Under the pieces are notes generated by a model. The model was given only the letters and a program-made list of their open reading frames with translations. It did not search any database and was not told where the DNA came from. The translations under genes were made by a program, and so were the position numbers. Positions 23,100 through 34,040 of a DNA stretch of 64,000 bases are shown piece by piece. Positions within the stretch are counted from its first letter, which is position 1; the number at the start of each line of letters is the position of its first letter. This DNA is from Torreya grandis (Eukaryota > Streptophyta > Pinopsida > Cupressales > Taxaceae). The stretch lies in NCBI GenBank assembly GCA_037957365.1, contig JARHVA010001174.1, positions 1,603,501-1,667,500 on the forward strand, given 5' to 3'.

Positions 23100-23650
23100 T
23101 GGTCCACCAATCAACATTATTGAGAAAATGAAGAAATCTAGTGTGAGTGTACCAATGCGGGACATGCTTTACATGCCAAGTTAAGTGGATATCCTTTAAG
23201 AAGGTTTATCCAAGATAGGTGTTACAGCAACTTCAAGAAAAAAAACAAGTAAAGAAACTAAGATGCTCACCAATGCAACCCAATGTTATATGGGAGAAGG
23301 ATCAAGTAATGTGTTCAAACCTCCTTTATTCTACATTTCATTAATCATTGGTGATTCCTTGGTGCATTATTTCTTGGTAGATAGTGGTGTTATAACTTTA
23401 GTAATGCCAAAGTCTATAGCTGATCAACTGAACCTCAAATATGAGCCACATACTAGGGGAGTTATGAAGCTTGATGGTCCTTACACAAAGCCATATGGTA
23501 TCATCAAGGATTTGAGCTTGACCTTGCATGCTTGTCCTAGTGTTTCAATGGCTCATGATGTGTTGATTTTAGAGGTGCCTCCTCATTTTTCTCTATGCTT
23601 ATCTAAAGACTTCACAACCAAAATTAGGGGTTATGAAATAGTAGATTAGT
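23100..23650 (+). pseudogene. Element H protease
   Basis: Retropepsin-type domain in the same frame as gag. The flap-side sequence PPLFYISLIIGDSLVHYFLV is followed by the active-site triplet DSG (near 23382) and VMPKSIADQL; the family usually has DSGA, here DSGV. The upstream helical segment (EKMKKSSVSVPMRDML) is typical of this polyprotein type. Open from 23263 to a TAG at 23647-23649. It cleaves Gag-Pol during particle maturation. Confidence 0.7.
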
Positions 23651-23835
23651 CCTACATGGCTCTAAGAATAATGTATGGGACTAAGGTATTAATCAAGGTT
23701 GAGCCCATGGCATAATTTCACATTGAGCCCCATCAGCTAGATAGTATAAACCTTAGTTATACTATCCTTGATGAGGATGAATTTACAATTGGTCAACAAC
23801 TAAATACTTATCCTGAAGAGATTATAGACTTATTC

Positions 23836-24365
23836 TTGGATGAGCTATGGGGGGATAATCAATTTCTCAACCCTTTGGAAGGTGTTGAAGAAAGAGACAT
23901 GGGTGTCTATTTGTTACATAAAGAAAATCAACTCATGCCTTCCCTCATTAGACCTAAAGAAGACCTTAATGTTATGTGGAAGTTGTTCTTTGATGGTTCA
24001 AGGATCAAAAATGGAGTATGTGCAGGGGCAATGTTGGTTTCCCCTTTAGATGATAAGTGCTTTACTTCTTATAGGTTATAATTCAGTTGCTCTTGCAATG
24101 TGACTGAGTATGATGGTCTTATCCATGGCCTTTAGTGGGATAATAAGAGGGGATAGTGAGCTAATAGTGTATTAAATCAGAGGCTAAAATATCACAAAGA
24201 ATCCTTTGATGAAAACCTATAAACATAGAGTGTGGGATATACTTGAATACATTAAGGCCTTCAACATCCAAGTAGTGCCAAGGAATAAAAATAAATATGC
24301 TGATAGGTTGGAAATTATGGGGGATCATTTTGATATCCCAAATGAGTTAATAATCCCAAAGTAAA
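23836..24365 (+). pseudogene. Archaeal-like RNase H of element H, upstream of RT
   Basis: Second RNase H domain between protease and RT. All four acidic landmarks can be seen: FFDGSR (near 23992), VTEYDGLIHGL (near 24100), GDSELIVY (near 24148) and YADRL (near 24298). There is a frame slip near 24135 and stops replace likely Gln codons (IVY*IRG*NI). In better known Tat elements this extra RNase H follows the RT-linked one. Here it precedes RT, the same order as in E. Confidence 0.75.
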
Positions 24366-24599
24366 ACCACATGTTAAAGTAGTAGTGCGACCATCAATGC
24401 TAGATAATGAGGCTCATTAACAAGTCTTTAACAGTGATAAGTAGATTGCTTATTTCTTATAGTAGGAATCAGAATTTTCCTCAATGAACCAAGGTAAATT
24501 TCAATATCAATATGAGGATCAAATTATTCAACTGAGGTATAACAAACTTCCTAAAGGGTTGGTTACCCTTTAAGGTCTTTTCCATGAGGGAGACCATAT

Positions 24600-26103
24600 G
24601 AGGAAAGACAAGGTAGTGATGTAAACTGATGAGGAGAACTATGAAAGAGTCCTTATTTTCAAGGACAAGCTCTTCAAGCTTAGAAAGGTAAGCAATGAGT
24701 CAAAAAGGCATGATTTCATTAAACATTGTAAGGAATATTTATACATATTTGCTTGGGAATATAATGATCTGAGAGGCTTTAATCCTAAGCTAACCCAACA
24801 TACTATAGAACTGGAGGCCAATGCTAAGCCTATGAGGTAGAAGCAAAGGCTTATCAATCCAAAAGTTAAAGAGCTAATGAGGAAGGAATTGATCAAATTG
24901 ATTCAATCCAATATCATTTTTGCCAACAAACACTCCTCATGAATAGCCAACTTGGTACCTATGAGGAAGAAGAATGGTAAGATATGATTGTGTGTTGACT
25001 TCAAAGACTTGAATAGGGTCTCTTTGAAAGATCACTACCCCTTACCATCCATGGAGTAACTCCTTCAAATGGTTTCTAGTTCATAATGCTTCTCTCTTTT
25101 GTATGGGTACTCAAGATACAACTAGGTACTGGTAAGAGAAGAAGATCAACACAAGACTACCTTCACCACAAAGTGGGGCACATATGCTTATCAAAAGATG
25201 CTTTTTGTCCTATCAAATGCTATGGCCACTTATCAAAGAGAAATGGACATGGCCTTCCAAGGATTACTAAATTAGATGGTGCTTGTCTACTATAATGACA
25301 TAATAGTTTTCTCCAAGAGGGCTAGTGATCACTTAGTTCACCTAAGATTGATTTTTGAAAGATGCAGGGAATATGGGATCTCTTTGAATCCTAAGAAATA
25401 TGTGTTTGTTGTCCATGAGGGTAAACTCTTGGGACATATTATATAAAAATAGGGATTAGATATTGATCCTGATAGAATATGTGTCATCTTGGATTTATCC
25501 TTACCCAATCATAAGAAGGGACTCCAAATTTTCCTTAGGAAAATAAACTTTGAGAGAAGGTTTATACTTGGTTTTGCAAACTCGGTCAACCCCATCACTT
25601 CCATGCTAAAGAAGAACCAAGTGTTCACTTGGTCAAATGAAGGTAAATAAACATTTGAGTCTATCAAGCAAGCCATTGTCCAAGCACCCACACTCATGAA
25701 TCATGATTTTTCAAGAGACTTCATATTTTATGCCTTTACCAATATTAACAATATATCAGCTATGTTGATGCAAAATAATGGTGAAGGACTTGAGCAGCCA
25801 CTAGCATTTTTTAGTCAGGGGCTTGAGGGGTATGAGTTGAGGTATACTTTCATAGAATAACAAGTCCTTGTAGTGGTAAGAAGTCTTAAAAAGTTTAGGC
25901 CAATGCTCTCTAATAGAAAAATCTATCTTATGGTGTCTCATCCTAGAGTGAGAAACTTCCTTCTTAACAAAGACTTGAACAAAAAAAGAGCTAGTTGGAT
26001 TACCAAAGTCATGGAGTATGACATGGATATCAAGGTCACTAAGTTAGTGAGAGGCAAAGGCTTGTGTGAGAATTTGGTTGATGACCTTCATGAAGACAAA
26101 TAG
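24600..26103 (+). pseudogene. Element H reverse transcriptase and RNase H
   Basis: RT fingers (ANLVPMRKKNGKI, then LCVDFKDLNRVSLKDHYPL, about 24945-25050), palm and connection, then the Ty3 RNase H (about 25690-26100: LMNHDFSRDFIFYAFT, ASWITKVMEYDMDIK). Catalytic palm residues are gone: motif A reads LLYGYS where LLDGYS is expected, and the YxDD box reads YYND near 25290. With many stops and one or two frame slips (about 25.09 and 25.2 kb) the enzyme is inactive. Confidence 0.8.
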
Positions 26104-26199
26104 GTTATCTTGGTAACAAAAGATAACTCATAGATAGAGGCACCTCCACCTCACACTAGTTGGCTCCAAGATATGACATGTTTCTTGATAATAGGTGAG

Positions 26200-27415
26200 T
26201 GCCCACAAGGTATGGATAGGGAAAAGCGAAGGTATTTTAGACTTTAGTCTATACCTTATGCATTGGTTGATGGGGTTTTATTTATAAAGGACCTCAATAT
26301 AGTGCTCCTAAGGTGTATAGATGATGACCAAATGACAAGGTTCTTGGTGCAATTCCATGATTGGCCTTTAGGAGGCCATTTTGCTCCAAGGACTACAATG
26401 GAAAAAGTGATGAGATCTAATTATTATTTGCTTAATCTCTTTAAAGATGCATATTCCTGGGTAAGAAAGTGTCAAGAGCATTCTTTTTTTAGGTAAGCAA
26501 AGATTGATAGCCCTTCCTCTCAACCCAATTTAGATAGAGGAACCCTTCATGCAATGGGGGCTAGATTTAATAAGAATGATCAACCCTCCATCAAGTGCAG
26601 GGCATAGATGGGTGCTTAATACAACTAAATACTTCACCGGGTGGGTGGAAGCCATTACATTGAAATAAGCTAATGAAGGTGTAGTCCTAAACTTCTATGA
26701 TAGCTATGTGACCAGGTTTGGTGTTCCATCCACTATAATTTTTGATAATGCATTAGCATTTCTCAGTCTAAAAATGAGTGAATGGGATCTCAAGATGGGC
26801 ATCTACCTCAGCACCTCTTCCAACTATTATCCTCAAAGAAATATATTTTTTTATTCCATAAATAAAAATTTACTAAGAATCATTAGGAGAACTATGGAAG
26901 AGAATTAGAGGACATGGCACACTAAACTAAAGATAGCCTTGTGGGCTAACAAGGTGACTCCTAAAGTTGCCATTGGAAATTATCCATGTCTTAGTATTGG
27001 AAGGGAGGCCAAGTTGTCTATTTCTCTTTAGCTACCTATATTAGAACTAGCCCATCAGTTGGTGTTGATGGAAGATGAGCCCATGCATGTGAGACTGGAA
27101 AAACTCATAGAGCTTGAATAAATGAGAAACTTTGTAATGAAAACATTAGAGTCAAATCAAGCTCAAGTCAAGAAAGCCTTAAATAACATATCCATACAAA
27201 GGGACTTCAAGGAAGTAGATCTAGTACTCAAGTGGGATTCAAATGAGTCCAAGCTAAGAAATCATACCAAATTTGATAGGTTGTAGAGTGGTCCTTATTT
27301 GATCCATGGATTCAAACAACATAATGCTTTTCAAGTGGCCCAACTAGATGGAGAGGTACTAGCCATCCTAGTCAATGGGATTCATCTAAATCCTTGTTGT
27401 TATAAGAGTTTGTAG
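26200..27415 (+). pseudogene. Element H integrase
   Basis: H2C2 region (HDWPLGGHF, then WVRKCQEHS with the second Cys lost) at 26360-26485. The rve core follows: first Asp in GLDLI (near 26563, other frame), second Asp in FDNA near 26744, then SNYYPQRN. The catalytic Glu segment reads IFFYSINKNLL, so Glu is missing. A C-terminal domain (FQVAQLDGEV) ends near 27415. Integrase inserts cDNA into the genome; this copy cannot. Confidence 0.78.
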
Positions 27416-27687
27416 CCATTGTATTTATTATACTTTTTGTATACTTTTTTCATGTTTTCTTCTAAGTGCCTTGTGCACATCCTTTTTGGTTGTGTGTTTC
27501 CCTTCCCTAAGTGCCTTGGGCACAGTGTTTGTTTTATTCCTATTATCCTTATTGCTTCAAGGGGAGTTTCTATATAGGGTCAACCTTGTCAAATAAATTA
27601 GTGACTCTGTGCCTAATGGATAAAATGAGGTAAATGAGTTAGTTTCTCAAGCATAGTAGGCATGTTTTCCTGTGAGTCACCAAAAAA
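27416..27687 (+). other. Element H 3' leader to LTR
   Basis: Non-coding. A purine run CAAGGGGAG lies near 27558, and the bases just before the LTR are A-rich (CACCAAAAAA), a weak PPT. No other feature seen. Confidence 0.4.
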
Positions 27688-29400
27688 TGTTAGCCAATTT
27701 TTGGCCCACATACCAAATTTATAACTAGTTTAAAGAGGTGGAAATGATCAATTATAAGCCATTACATTGAAATAATACTTCAAGTTTTGATATATCAGTT
27801 ACTTCACTAAAGAAACCCAAAGTAAGTAATAAGGAGTAGAGAACCTGATGAAGCAAAAAGTACAAGGTTATTTTCTTTTGAGACTCTTTTTCAATAAGTA
27901 TTTTCTTTTAGGATTTTATTCAAGCTAAGTTTTGGAATTTATTCAAACATTTTTCCTGAAAGAAAAGTTTTGAAGTGCAAGTTACTTCATTTGGTTAAGT
28001 TTCAGGAATTGTTTCAAACATTTTGTCTAAATAATTTCCTCAAAGGGGCACTTTTAAAAAAATGGGCCATTTTCAAAAGTTCCCAAAGGATATCATCAAA
28101 AGCCAAAAGGCATTAGGGCTATGTCAAAAGGATAGAGGAATTTTCTAGAAGACAAATTTCTTTTAGGAAAATTATTCGAGACAATTTTTTTGAAGGTAGA
28201 TTTCTTTCAAAACTTTTATCCCAAAGCAAAAGACCTTTTCCAAAGCCAAATGGCATCTTCCAAATCCAAATGCACTTACAAAATTTTTGAAGGGTTATTC
28301 TTATAAAAATGGACCAAATAGAAAAATTGAAGGGTACTTTCCTTTTGAAAAAGCCATTTTCAAAAAAGCCAAAGGGTACTTATAAAAATTTTGAAGGGGA
28401 CTTTTTAAAAGTCTGAATATCCAATTTCTTAAGGAAGTGTCCTCTACATCTTCTCTAAAGGATCTTCTACAATAGGGTGGACCAAATGAAAGGTTATAAA
28501 AGGTTAATTCTATCAGAGGGTGTCCCAATCATAAACTTAAAGGAAATTGGCCAAAGAAAAAAAGCCTACAAGAAAGTGTCCAAAGTAAATGACCTAAGAG
28601 GATTAATGATGTTAACAATAGTGTCAAAGTTCAAGCTTATTAAATAGTCATTGGGATTCAAATATCCCATGACGGGCCCACAAATTTTAAAATATGAACC
28701 CTTACAAGTAGTCATTTGTGTATAAAAAGTTTGAGACATTTGTACAGACATCAAAGATGGGTCTCATAAAATAGTCGTTGGCATTTAAAAACTATCAAAG
28801 GGGTCTCTGGCCAAATGAAAATATGACATGTGGAAACATCTCATGGATTTAGATCAATGACACAGATTAAATCATTAGATCTAATGGTAAGGGAGATGTA
28901 AAGAGCTGAGGGACTAAGGCAAGCATAATAGAAGAAAGACCAACTCAAAAGTGGAACCAGTATGTCGATAAAGGTTAGACTTCATCATTAAGACCCCTTA
29001 AAGACACAAGTGGGTTATTCACACCTACTTTTAGAAAGTGGGTTAATGGCTTAAATGAAGAAGTGAAACCATGCTTCCAACTGAGTCCCTGATATCCAAA
29101 ATCTAGGAAAACTAATATTTTGGACTGTTTTTCCTCTATAATGAGCTCAAGTCTAGTTTTTAAGTCATATTTGATGTCTGCATTCAATGAAGATCATCTT
29201 GAGCCATACCCTCAACAAGAAGCCACCCAAAATAGGTTTGATCATGATGCTACCAAATGTATAAGTATGGGGACCTTGTCTTGGTGACAAAGGAGAGTTA
29301 ATGTATTCAAGGGTTTTAAAAAGCTGCAAAAAAAATCTTAGTCATTATTACCCCCTCACTATTTATTCACACAAACCCCCTCTTCTCTCATCCCTTTCTG

Positions 29401-29410
29401 CTATATATAG
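29401..29410 (+). promoter_or_regulatory. TATA box of H 3' LTR
   Basis: CTATATATAG, paralogous to 20510-20520; the flanks are conserved while most of the LTR has diverged. Confidence 0.55.
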
Positions 29411-29429
29411 AGGCTTTTGAGCCAAAAAA

Positions 29430-29762
29430 ATGGATCCCTCGACTAGTGATAGAGTTAATCTATCAAAATCGCCTTATAACACTCTCTTAAAGAAATAAGA
29501 TGAATTTTTTATTCTATTTTGAAGCCAAGTGTACATTATTGGAGTTTTAATTTTCATGTGTATGTCCCTTTTCATCATCTATAAATTCTCCACATGTCTT
29601 GCTTTAATTCTTTTGGTTCCTTGTAGGTTGTGTGAAGTGTTAGATATTGGTGCCTTCTTGAAGTATCATGAGCTTGTAGTGTCTCATACGAAACTATTTC
29701 CTTATGTCCTTCAAATTTTAGTGTTTCCCTTCGACCTCCACACAAAATACTTATGCTTGTAA
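29430..29762 (+). other. Short open frame in H 3' LTR (paralogue)
   Basis: Starts MDPSTSDRVNLSKSPYNTLL; a TAA and a TGA interrupt the first third, then it is open to 29762 (MSLFIIYKF, LCEVLDIGAF, HELVVSH). It matches the 20537-20869 frame codon for codon in the distal part. Function unknown; may be chance conservation. Confidence 0.3.
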
Positions 29763-29770
29763 CCTTGAGA

Positions 29771-30076
29771 TAGGATTATATTAGTCTATGTCTTGTTTAA
29801 ATTTGATAGTAGTCATTAGGGTTTCTAGGCTAAAAGTGGATCATTTCATCTTTGGTGCATCACCATCCTTAGTTTAGTTTTCCATTTTACATCATCTCTT
29901 TTTCCATTTTCCTTAGTTAGCATTAGGATTATATTAGTCTATGTCTTGTTTAATTTTGATAGTAGTCATTAGGGTTTCTAGGCTAAAAGTGGATCATTTC
30001 ATCTTTGGTGCATCACCATCCTTAGTTTAGTTTTCCCTTTTACATCATCTCTTTTTCCATTTTCCTTAGTTAGCAT
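29771..30076 (+). repeat. 153-bp tandem duplication in H 3' LTR
   Basis: Two near-identical head-to-tail copies (29771-29923 and 29924-30076), both starting TAGGATTATATTAG. The 5' LTR has a single copy near 20.88-21.04 kb, so the duplication arose after insertion or during the last reverse transcription. Confidence 0.9.
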
Positions 30077-30257
30077 TAGGTTTTAGTGTGGGAAACAAGA
30101 CAAGTTGAAGCATCTGAGGAGCTAGCCTCATAAAAAATCCTATAGGTTCAACCTCACTATAATATACCCACAACCTAAGGTTGTTCCAATATTGTAGCTA
30201 GGAGTGAGAGACCCTGAAAAACTCTCCCACAAGGGTGTAATTATATCCTAAAACAAT

Positions 30258-30339
30258 AACTTAAACAAAATATTCAATTATAAGTTCCACCAAGAAGGCA
30301 ATTTTCAAGGCTACCTTCACATCCTTATGTATTATTATT
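30258..30339 (+). pseudogene. Element C gag, middle part
   Basis: After the H target duplication the C gag frame resumes in phase (VPPRRQFSRLPSHPY), ending where the LINE-like copy is inserted. Confidence 0.6.
30318..30339. repeat. Target duplication of the LINE-like copy, left
   Basis: CACATCCTTATGTATTATTA-type sequence matches 32581-32601 (CACCTCCTTGTTTATTATTA) at about 17 of 21 aligned positions. Both encode the same stretch of C gag in phase, which supports a diverged target-site duplication. Confidence 0.6.
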
Positions 30340-32580
30340 TTTTTATAGATACAATGTTATTTAATGTTCCCAGCCAAATAAAGGAATTACAAAGAATAGC
30401 CACAAATGGCTTGAAACAAAAATTTGAGATTATATAAAAGAACTAGGATAAATTGTCATAGCTAAAAAAGTACCAAAATCACCACATAGCAAAGAAGCCA
30501 CTAGAAAATAACATAACAAAGCTTTCAACCCCCTGATAAATAATTATAGTAACAACCCATCAGTGAGTGGGAAATTAGTCTAAGAGATTAACCATCTTGT
30601 ATTTTCTCTTTCTTACCTCCTATCAGATTCATTTGTTTAGATTTCATCACAACCATCTGCTTATCATGATTCTGGGTTTTTCAGTTTATGTTTTCAAGTA
30701 ACTCTTTGTTTGAACTTGAATTTTTATAATCATGTCCTCACTTTACTTCCCTTACTAACTTATTTAATGAAATATTTTGGGTTTTATTTTCCCCCACTAT
30801 TGGCTTAGCCTCTTTAGTAGATATCACATTTATATTCTTTCTTTCTACCTCCCAATTCCACATTTTCCTGAATTTATGTATCTTTGAAACAATCTTTAGT
30901 GACTACTATGTATCTAGAGCACTCCATTTTCTTGATGTTATTTTATCCCCCTTTTTATTCCCTAATTTAAATATCCCCTAGGGATGATAAGCATAAATAT
31001 GACAAGGTAATTTTTAGTTATGGCATCTAAATGTTGTGTTCTCATAATCTAAAAATTGAGCATGAAGAAATTTTCTATATTATAGAATGATTTTATTAGG
31101 AACCCCTTTACTCAAATAAATTTAAACACAAATTCTAGAAAAGGTGCATAGGAATGTATCTATTATTTCATTATCAACTTTTAATAAAGTCCCCAAAGCA
31201 TTACTATTTCCTTATGGGCATGCCATAAGTGCAAGGGAAGGTTCGAAAGTCAAATAGACACTAACATCTTTGTTATTGAGAGAGTGCTTAGATCAAATTA
31301 TGGAAACCATGGAGTTATAAATAAAACTGCATTACCCAAAAGCCAAGGGCCTTCCAAGAGACACTTCTGATAATCCTCTTGTTCATTAAAATGGACCAAA
31401 AAAAATATTTAGATCATAAATAAATCTCATATTTATTTGACCACGTCTCATATATCCACTGATATAATGTAGTTGATGAAGGCCACAAGCCATTAAATCT
31501 ATAAATAACTCCATCCTTGACTAAATTTTTAAAATAGGCATCCACTTCCTCATTTATAATCTCCATATAAGGGATCTCCTTTGCTTGTTTAATAATATAA
31601 GGAGAATCTTGATTTGATCCTTCCACACCTCCCCATAGACTTGAAGTCATAAATGTGAGTGAATATTTGCCCAGATGATAGAAGGCTAATAGGAGATGTT
31701 CCTACAATTCTTTTCCATATTTGACCAAACATTAAGAATCTACATGGATACCTAAAGAATCCTCCACACTCATTTTTAAAACCTTCACAAAATCTATCCC
31801 TTTTACCCAAGTGCAAATTGTTTTGCTTGAAAGAGATGTAACCAAGATTTAGAACCTTAGTTTATCCTCCTTTGCACCTTGTTGATAATTAGGCTATTCC
31901 CTAGTATTGTATTCATGTATTTCATCAAACACTTCCCCTATAACCTATTTGGACATTTTGTTAGACACTTTTCCTCCATTCTCTAGCATCGGTGTTTTGT
32001 GCATTACTAGGTCTTTCTTTTTTCACAATCTATGATGCTCAAATAAGTTTGACCATCCTAAGAGCTATATTATTGATAACCCAACCACTTTTAGTGCCTT
32101 TATATGGTTTTCCTACTTGACCTGGTTAGAACATCTATTACCTAATCAATTATAGGCCTCTTTATCAATAGCCACCATTGTCAATGAGGAAACTCTATTT
32201 TGATCATAGTAGTAATGAAAAAACTAGCTTATTAGCTTGGAATGCTCCCACCCCTACTTTGATATGCTCCTACATCACTTGAGTCATTTTGTCAAACCCC
32301 TATATTGATCTCATTGATGGTTCTAAGCTCTTCCCTATGTAGGTTCCCTTTCTATCTATATTCATTGTATTGGGAGATGCCACAGTTGAATAATGTTAAG
32401 TCTCTAACCTAGATTCCTTATTCCCCACATCATGTCATGCCTTCGCATCTTCCACTCCATTATTGAAATAAACATTACCTCCCTCTTCCATCAAATATTT
32501 CCTTAGGGCATCACCACCATGGCCATCACTATGAAACCCTATTATTTCACATGCCATCCTTCAATCTGTATCAATAATAT
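30340..32580 (-). mobile_element. LINE-like ORF1-only retrocopy
   Basis: Minus-strand insertion into C gag. From the right: an N-terminal region (32580 to about 31830, unrecognised), then a DUF4283-type domain (about 31650-31150: VIYRFNGLWPSSTTLYQWIY, then GPWLLGN and ITPWFP, then LSNLPLHLW), then RICV, LSKG and a degraded zinc knuckle (FRCHN, LPCH) near 31.0 kb. An untranslated-looking tail follows, ending in a short A run on the minus strand (T run at 30337-30344). DUF4283 plus CCHC is the usual ORF1 of plant L1 LINEs, but no ORF2 endonuclease or RT follows before the tail. It may be an ORF1-only LINE derivative or a retrocopy of a domesticated ORF1-like gene. Confidence 0.65.
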
Positions 32581-32601
32581 CACCTCCTTGTTTATTATTA
32601 C
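32581..32601. repeat. Target duplication of the LINE-like copy, right
   Basis: Partner of 30318-30339; the C gag frame continues in phase directly after it. Confidence 0.6.
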
Positions 32602-34040
32602 AAAGGCTAATTTAATGCAATTTAATCAGTCTTACTCCACCAATACAAGTGGACATGTCTATACCACAATCTAAAAAAATTGATGACAATGCATATTATG
32701 ACTACCATAGATGTATTGGGTATTATAAAATTACATGTTTAAATCTTAAGCATTAGATTCAAGACCTCATTGGTGAGAACACCATTGAAATTGGTACACC
32801 TATTCAAGAGGATAAACCACAAACCAATGACAATGAAAAGCTCAAAATTTATAAATATCCTTTTCTAAATCATGAATCAAATAACAAGGACAATTATAAA
32901 GTATATTATTAATATAATGTTTATCCTCCTCTTTCTACATATGGGCATATACTTGATAGCATAATTAGTATAGTTAAAATTAAATAAGCACCATGTCCTA
33001 TGATCACATTTGATTATAGTTAACTAGTTGATGATGATTTAGATAGACAAGCACTATTTATTTGGGCATATGTTGATAAGAAACCCATATATAATGTTAT
33101 GATAGGCAATGGATCCAATTAAAATATGTGCACCATAACACTCCTCTAGTCTATTTGTTATACAAAATAATATTTACAATATAATTCTATTGTTTTCAAA
33201 GCATTTGATGTTCATACACAAGATACTCTTGGGTATATAGTGTTACCTTTACAAGTGGAACCTCTCATAGTAGCCACTCTATTATTAGTTATACCAAGCA
33301 CAAGGGTTTTTGGCATGCTATTAGGACACCCTTTGGCATAAATGTTTCAAATATATTCATTATAATCAAATGGTAAAAATTTCAAGAATCCAATATGAAT
33401 ATCCTTGGGATCAAATGATGTTTACTTCTTTTATAGAACAACATCCTGACACAATCATTGAACATCATGGTAATGAAATAGTTTATAAAACTATTCAAGA
33501 ACATGATTTACGTATTACAAATCATATTATGAGATTATTTTCTCCATCTATTCATGACCTTTAACGTATTACAAAATTAATTTCTCCATCTACTTATGAG
33601 CATGATCATATTGTATAATTAATTTTTCCATCTAATTATGAGCATGATATAATTATAAATGATTATATTTAGTTATTTCCAAAGAGCATGGTGCATTCTC
33701 CTAAATATAAAATTGCACCTAAAAAATATCTTCATATCCTAAGGCACAAAAAGTTATTTATTAATCTTTATCACATGTACAATTTGTTTCATCTTCTTTT
33801 ATGGCACATGAAGATATAAATAGGTTTATAATGGCATAAGAGTAGTCATAAATATGGTTATATTGTATACATGAACAAAATTTAGATTCAGAGGGATCTA
33901 TAATATTCACTTCTTATTCACAATAAATCACTCCTTCATACAATGTATTTGGTTATACATATGTACAACCTCTTGATGAGATCTTTGGTTAGACAAAACT
34001 TCCTACTTCCTCATAATCAACTAGTTGGGTTGTATTTTTT
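32602..34040 (+). pseudogene. Element C gag end and protease
   Basis: The gag C-terminus has a CCHC-like box (YYDYHRCIGYYKITCLNLKH near 32690-32760; the family form begins with Cys) followed by IQDLIGENTIEIG, typical of Tat/Athila-type elements. The protease core lies around 33085-33330: the active site reads GNGSN (family Asp-Asn-Gly-Ser, so the catalytic Asp is now Gly), then LLQSICYTK and the terminal MLLGHP box. A frame slip follows, then an open stretch (33370-33564) and decayed sequence to about 34.04 kb. No RT, RNase H or integrase follows before the PPT, so C depends on another element or is internally deleted. Confidence 0.65.

Larger units (their letters stand above)
18761..30252 (+). 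mobile_element. Ty3 (Tat-like) element H with 2.5-kb LTRs
   Basis: An 11.5-kb plus-strand element with LTRs at 18761-21212 and 27688-30252 and gag, protease, archaeal-like RNase H, RT, RNase H and integrase between them, in that order. All coding parts carry stops and catalytic losses, so it is dead. The flanks are ATAAT (18756-18760) and ACAAT (30253-30257), a target duplication with one mismatch. The LTRs are visibly diverged with several indels, far older than the copia insertion. Confidence 0.85.
27688..30252 (+). repeat. 3' LTR of element H (2,565 bp)
   Basis: Starts TGTTAGCC, ends ATCCTAAA (CA degraded). TATA box CTATATATAG at 29401-29410 and the paralogous open frame at 29430-29762. 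It is longer than the 5' LTR, mainly because of a 153-bp tandem duplication. Confidence 0.85.
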
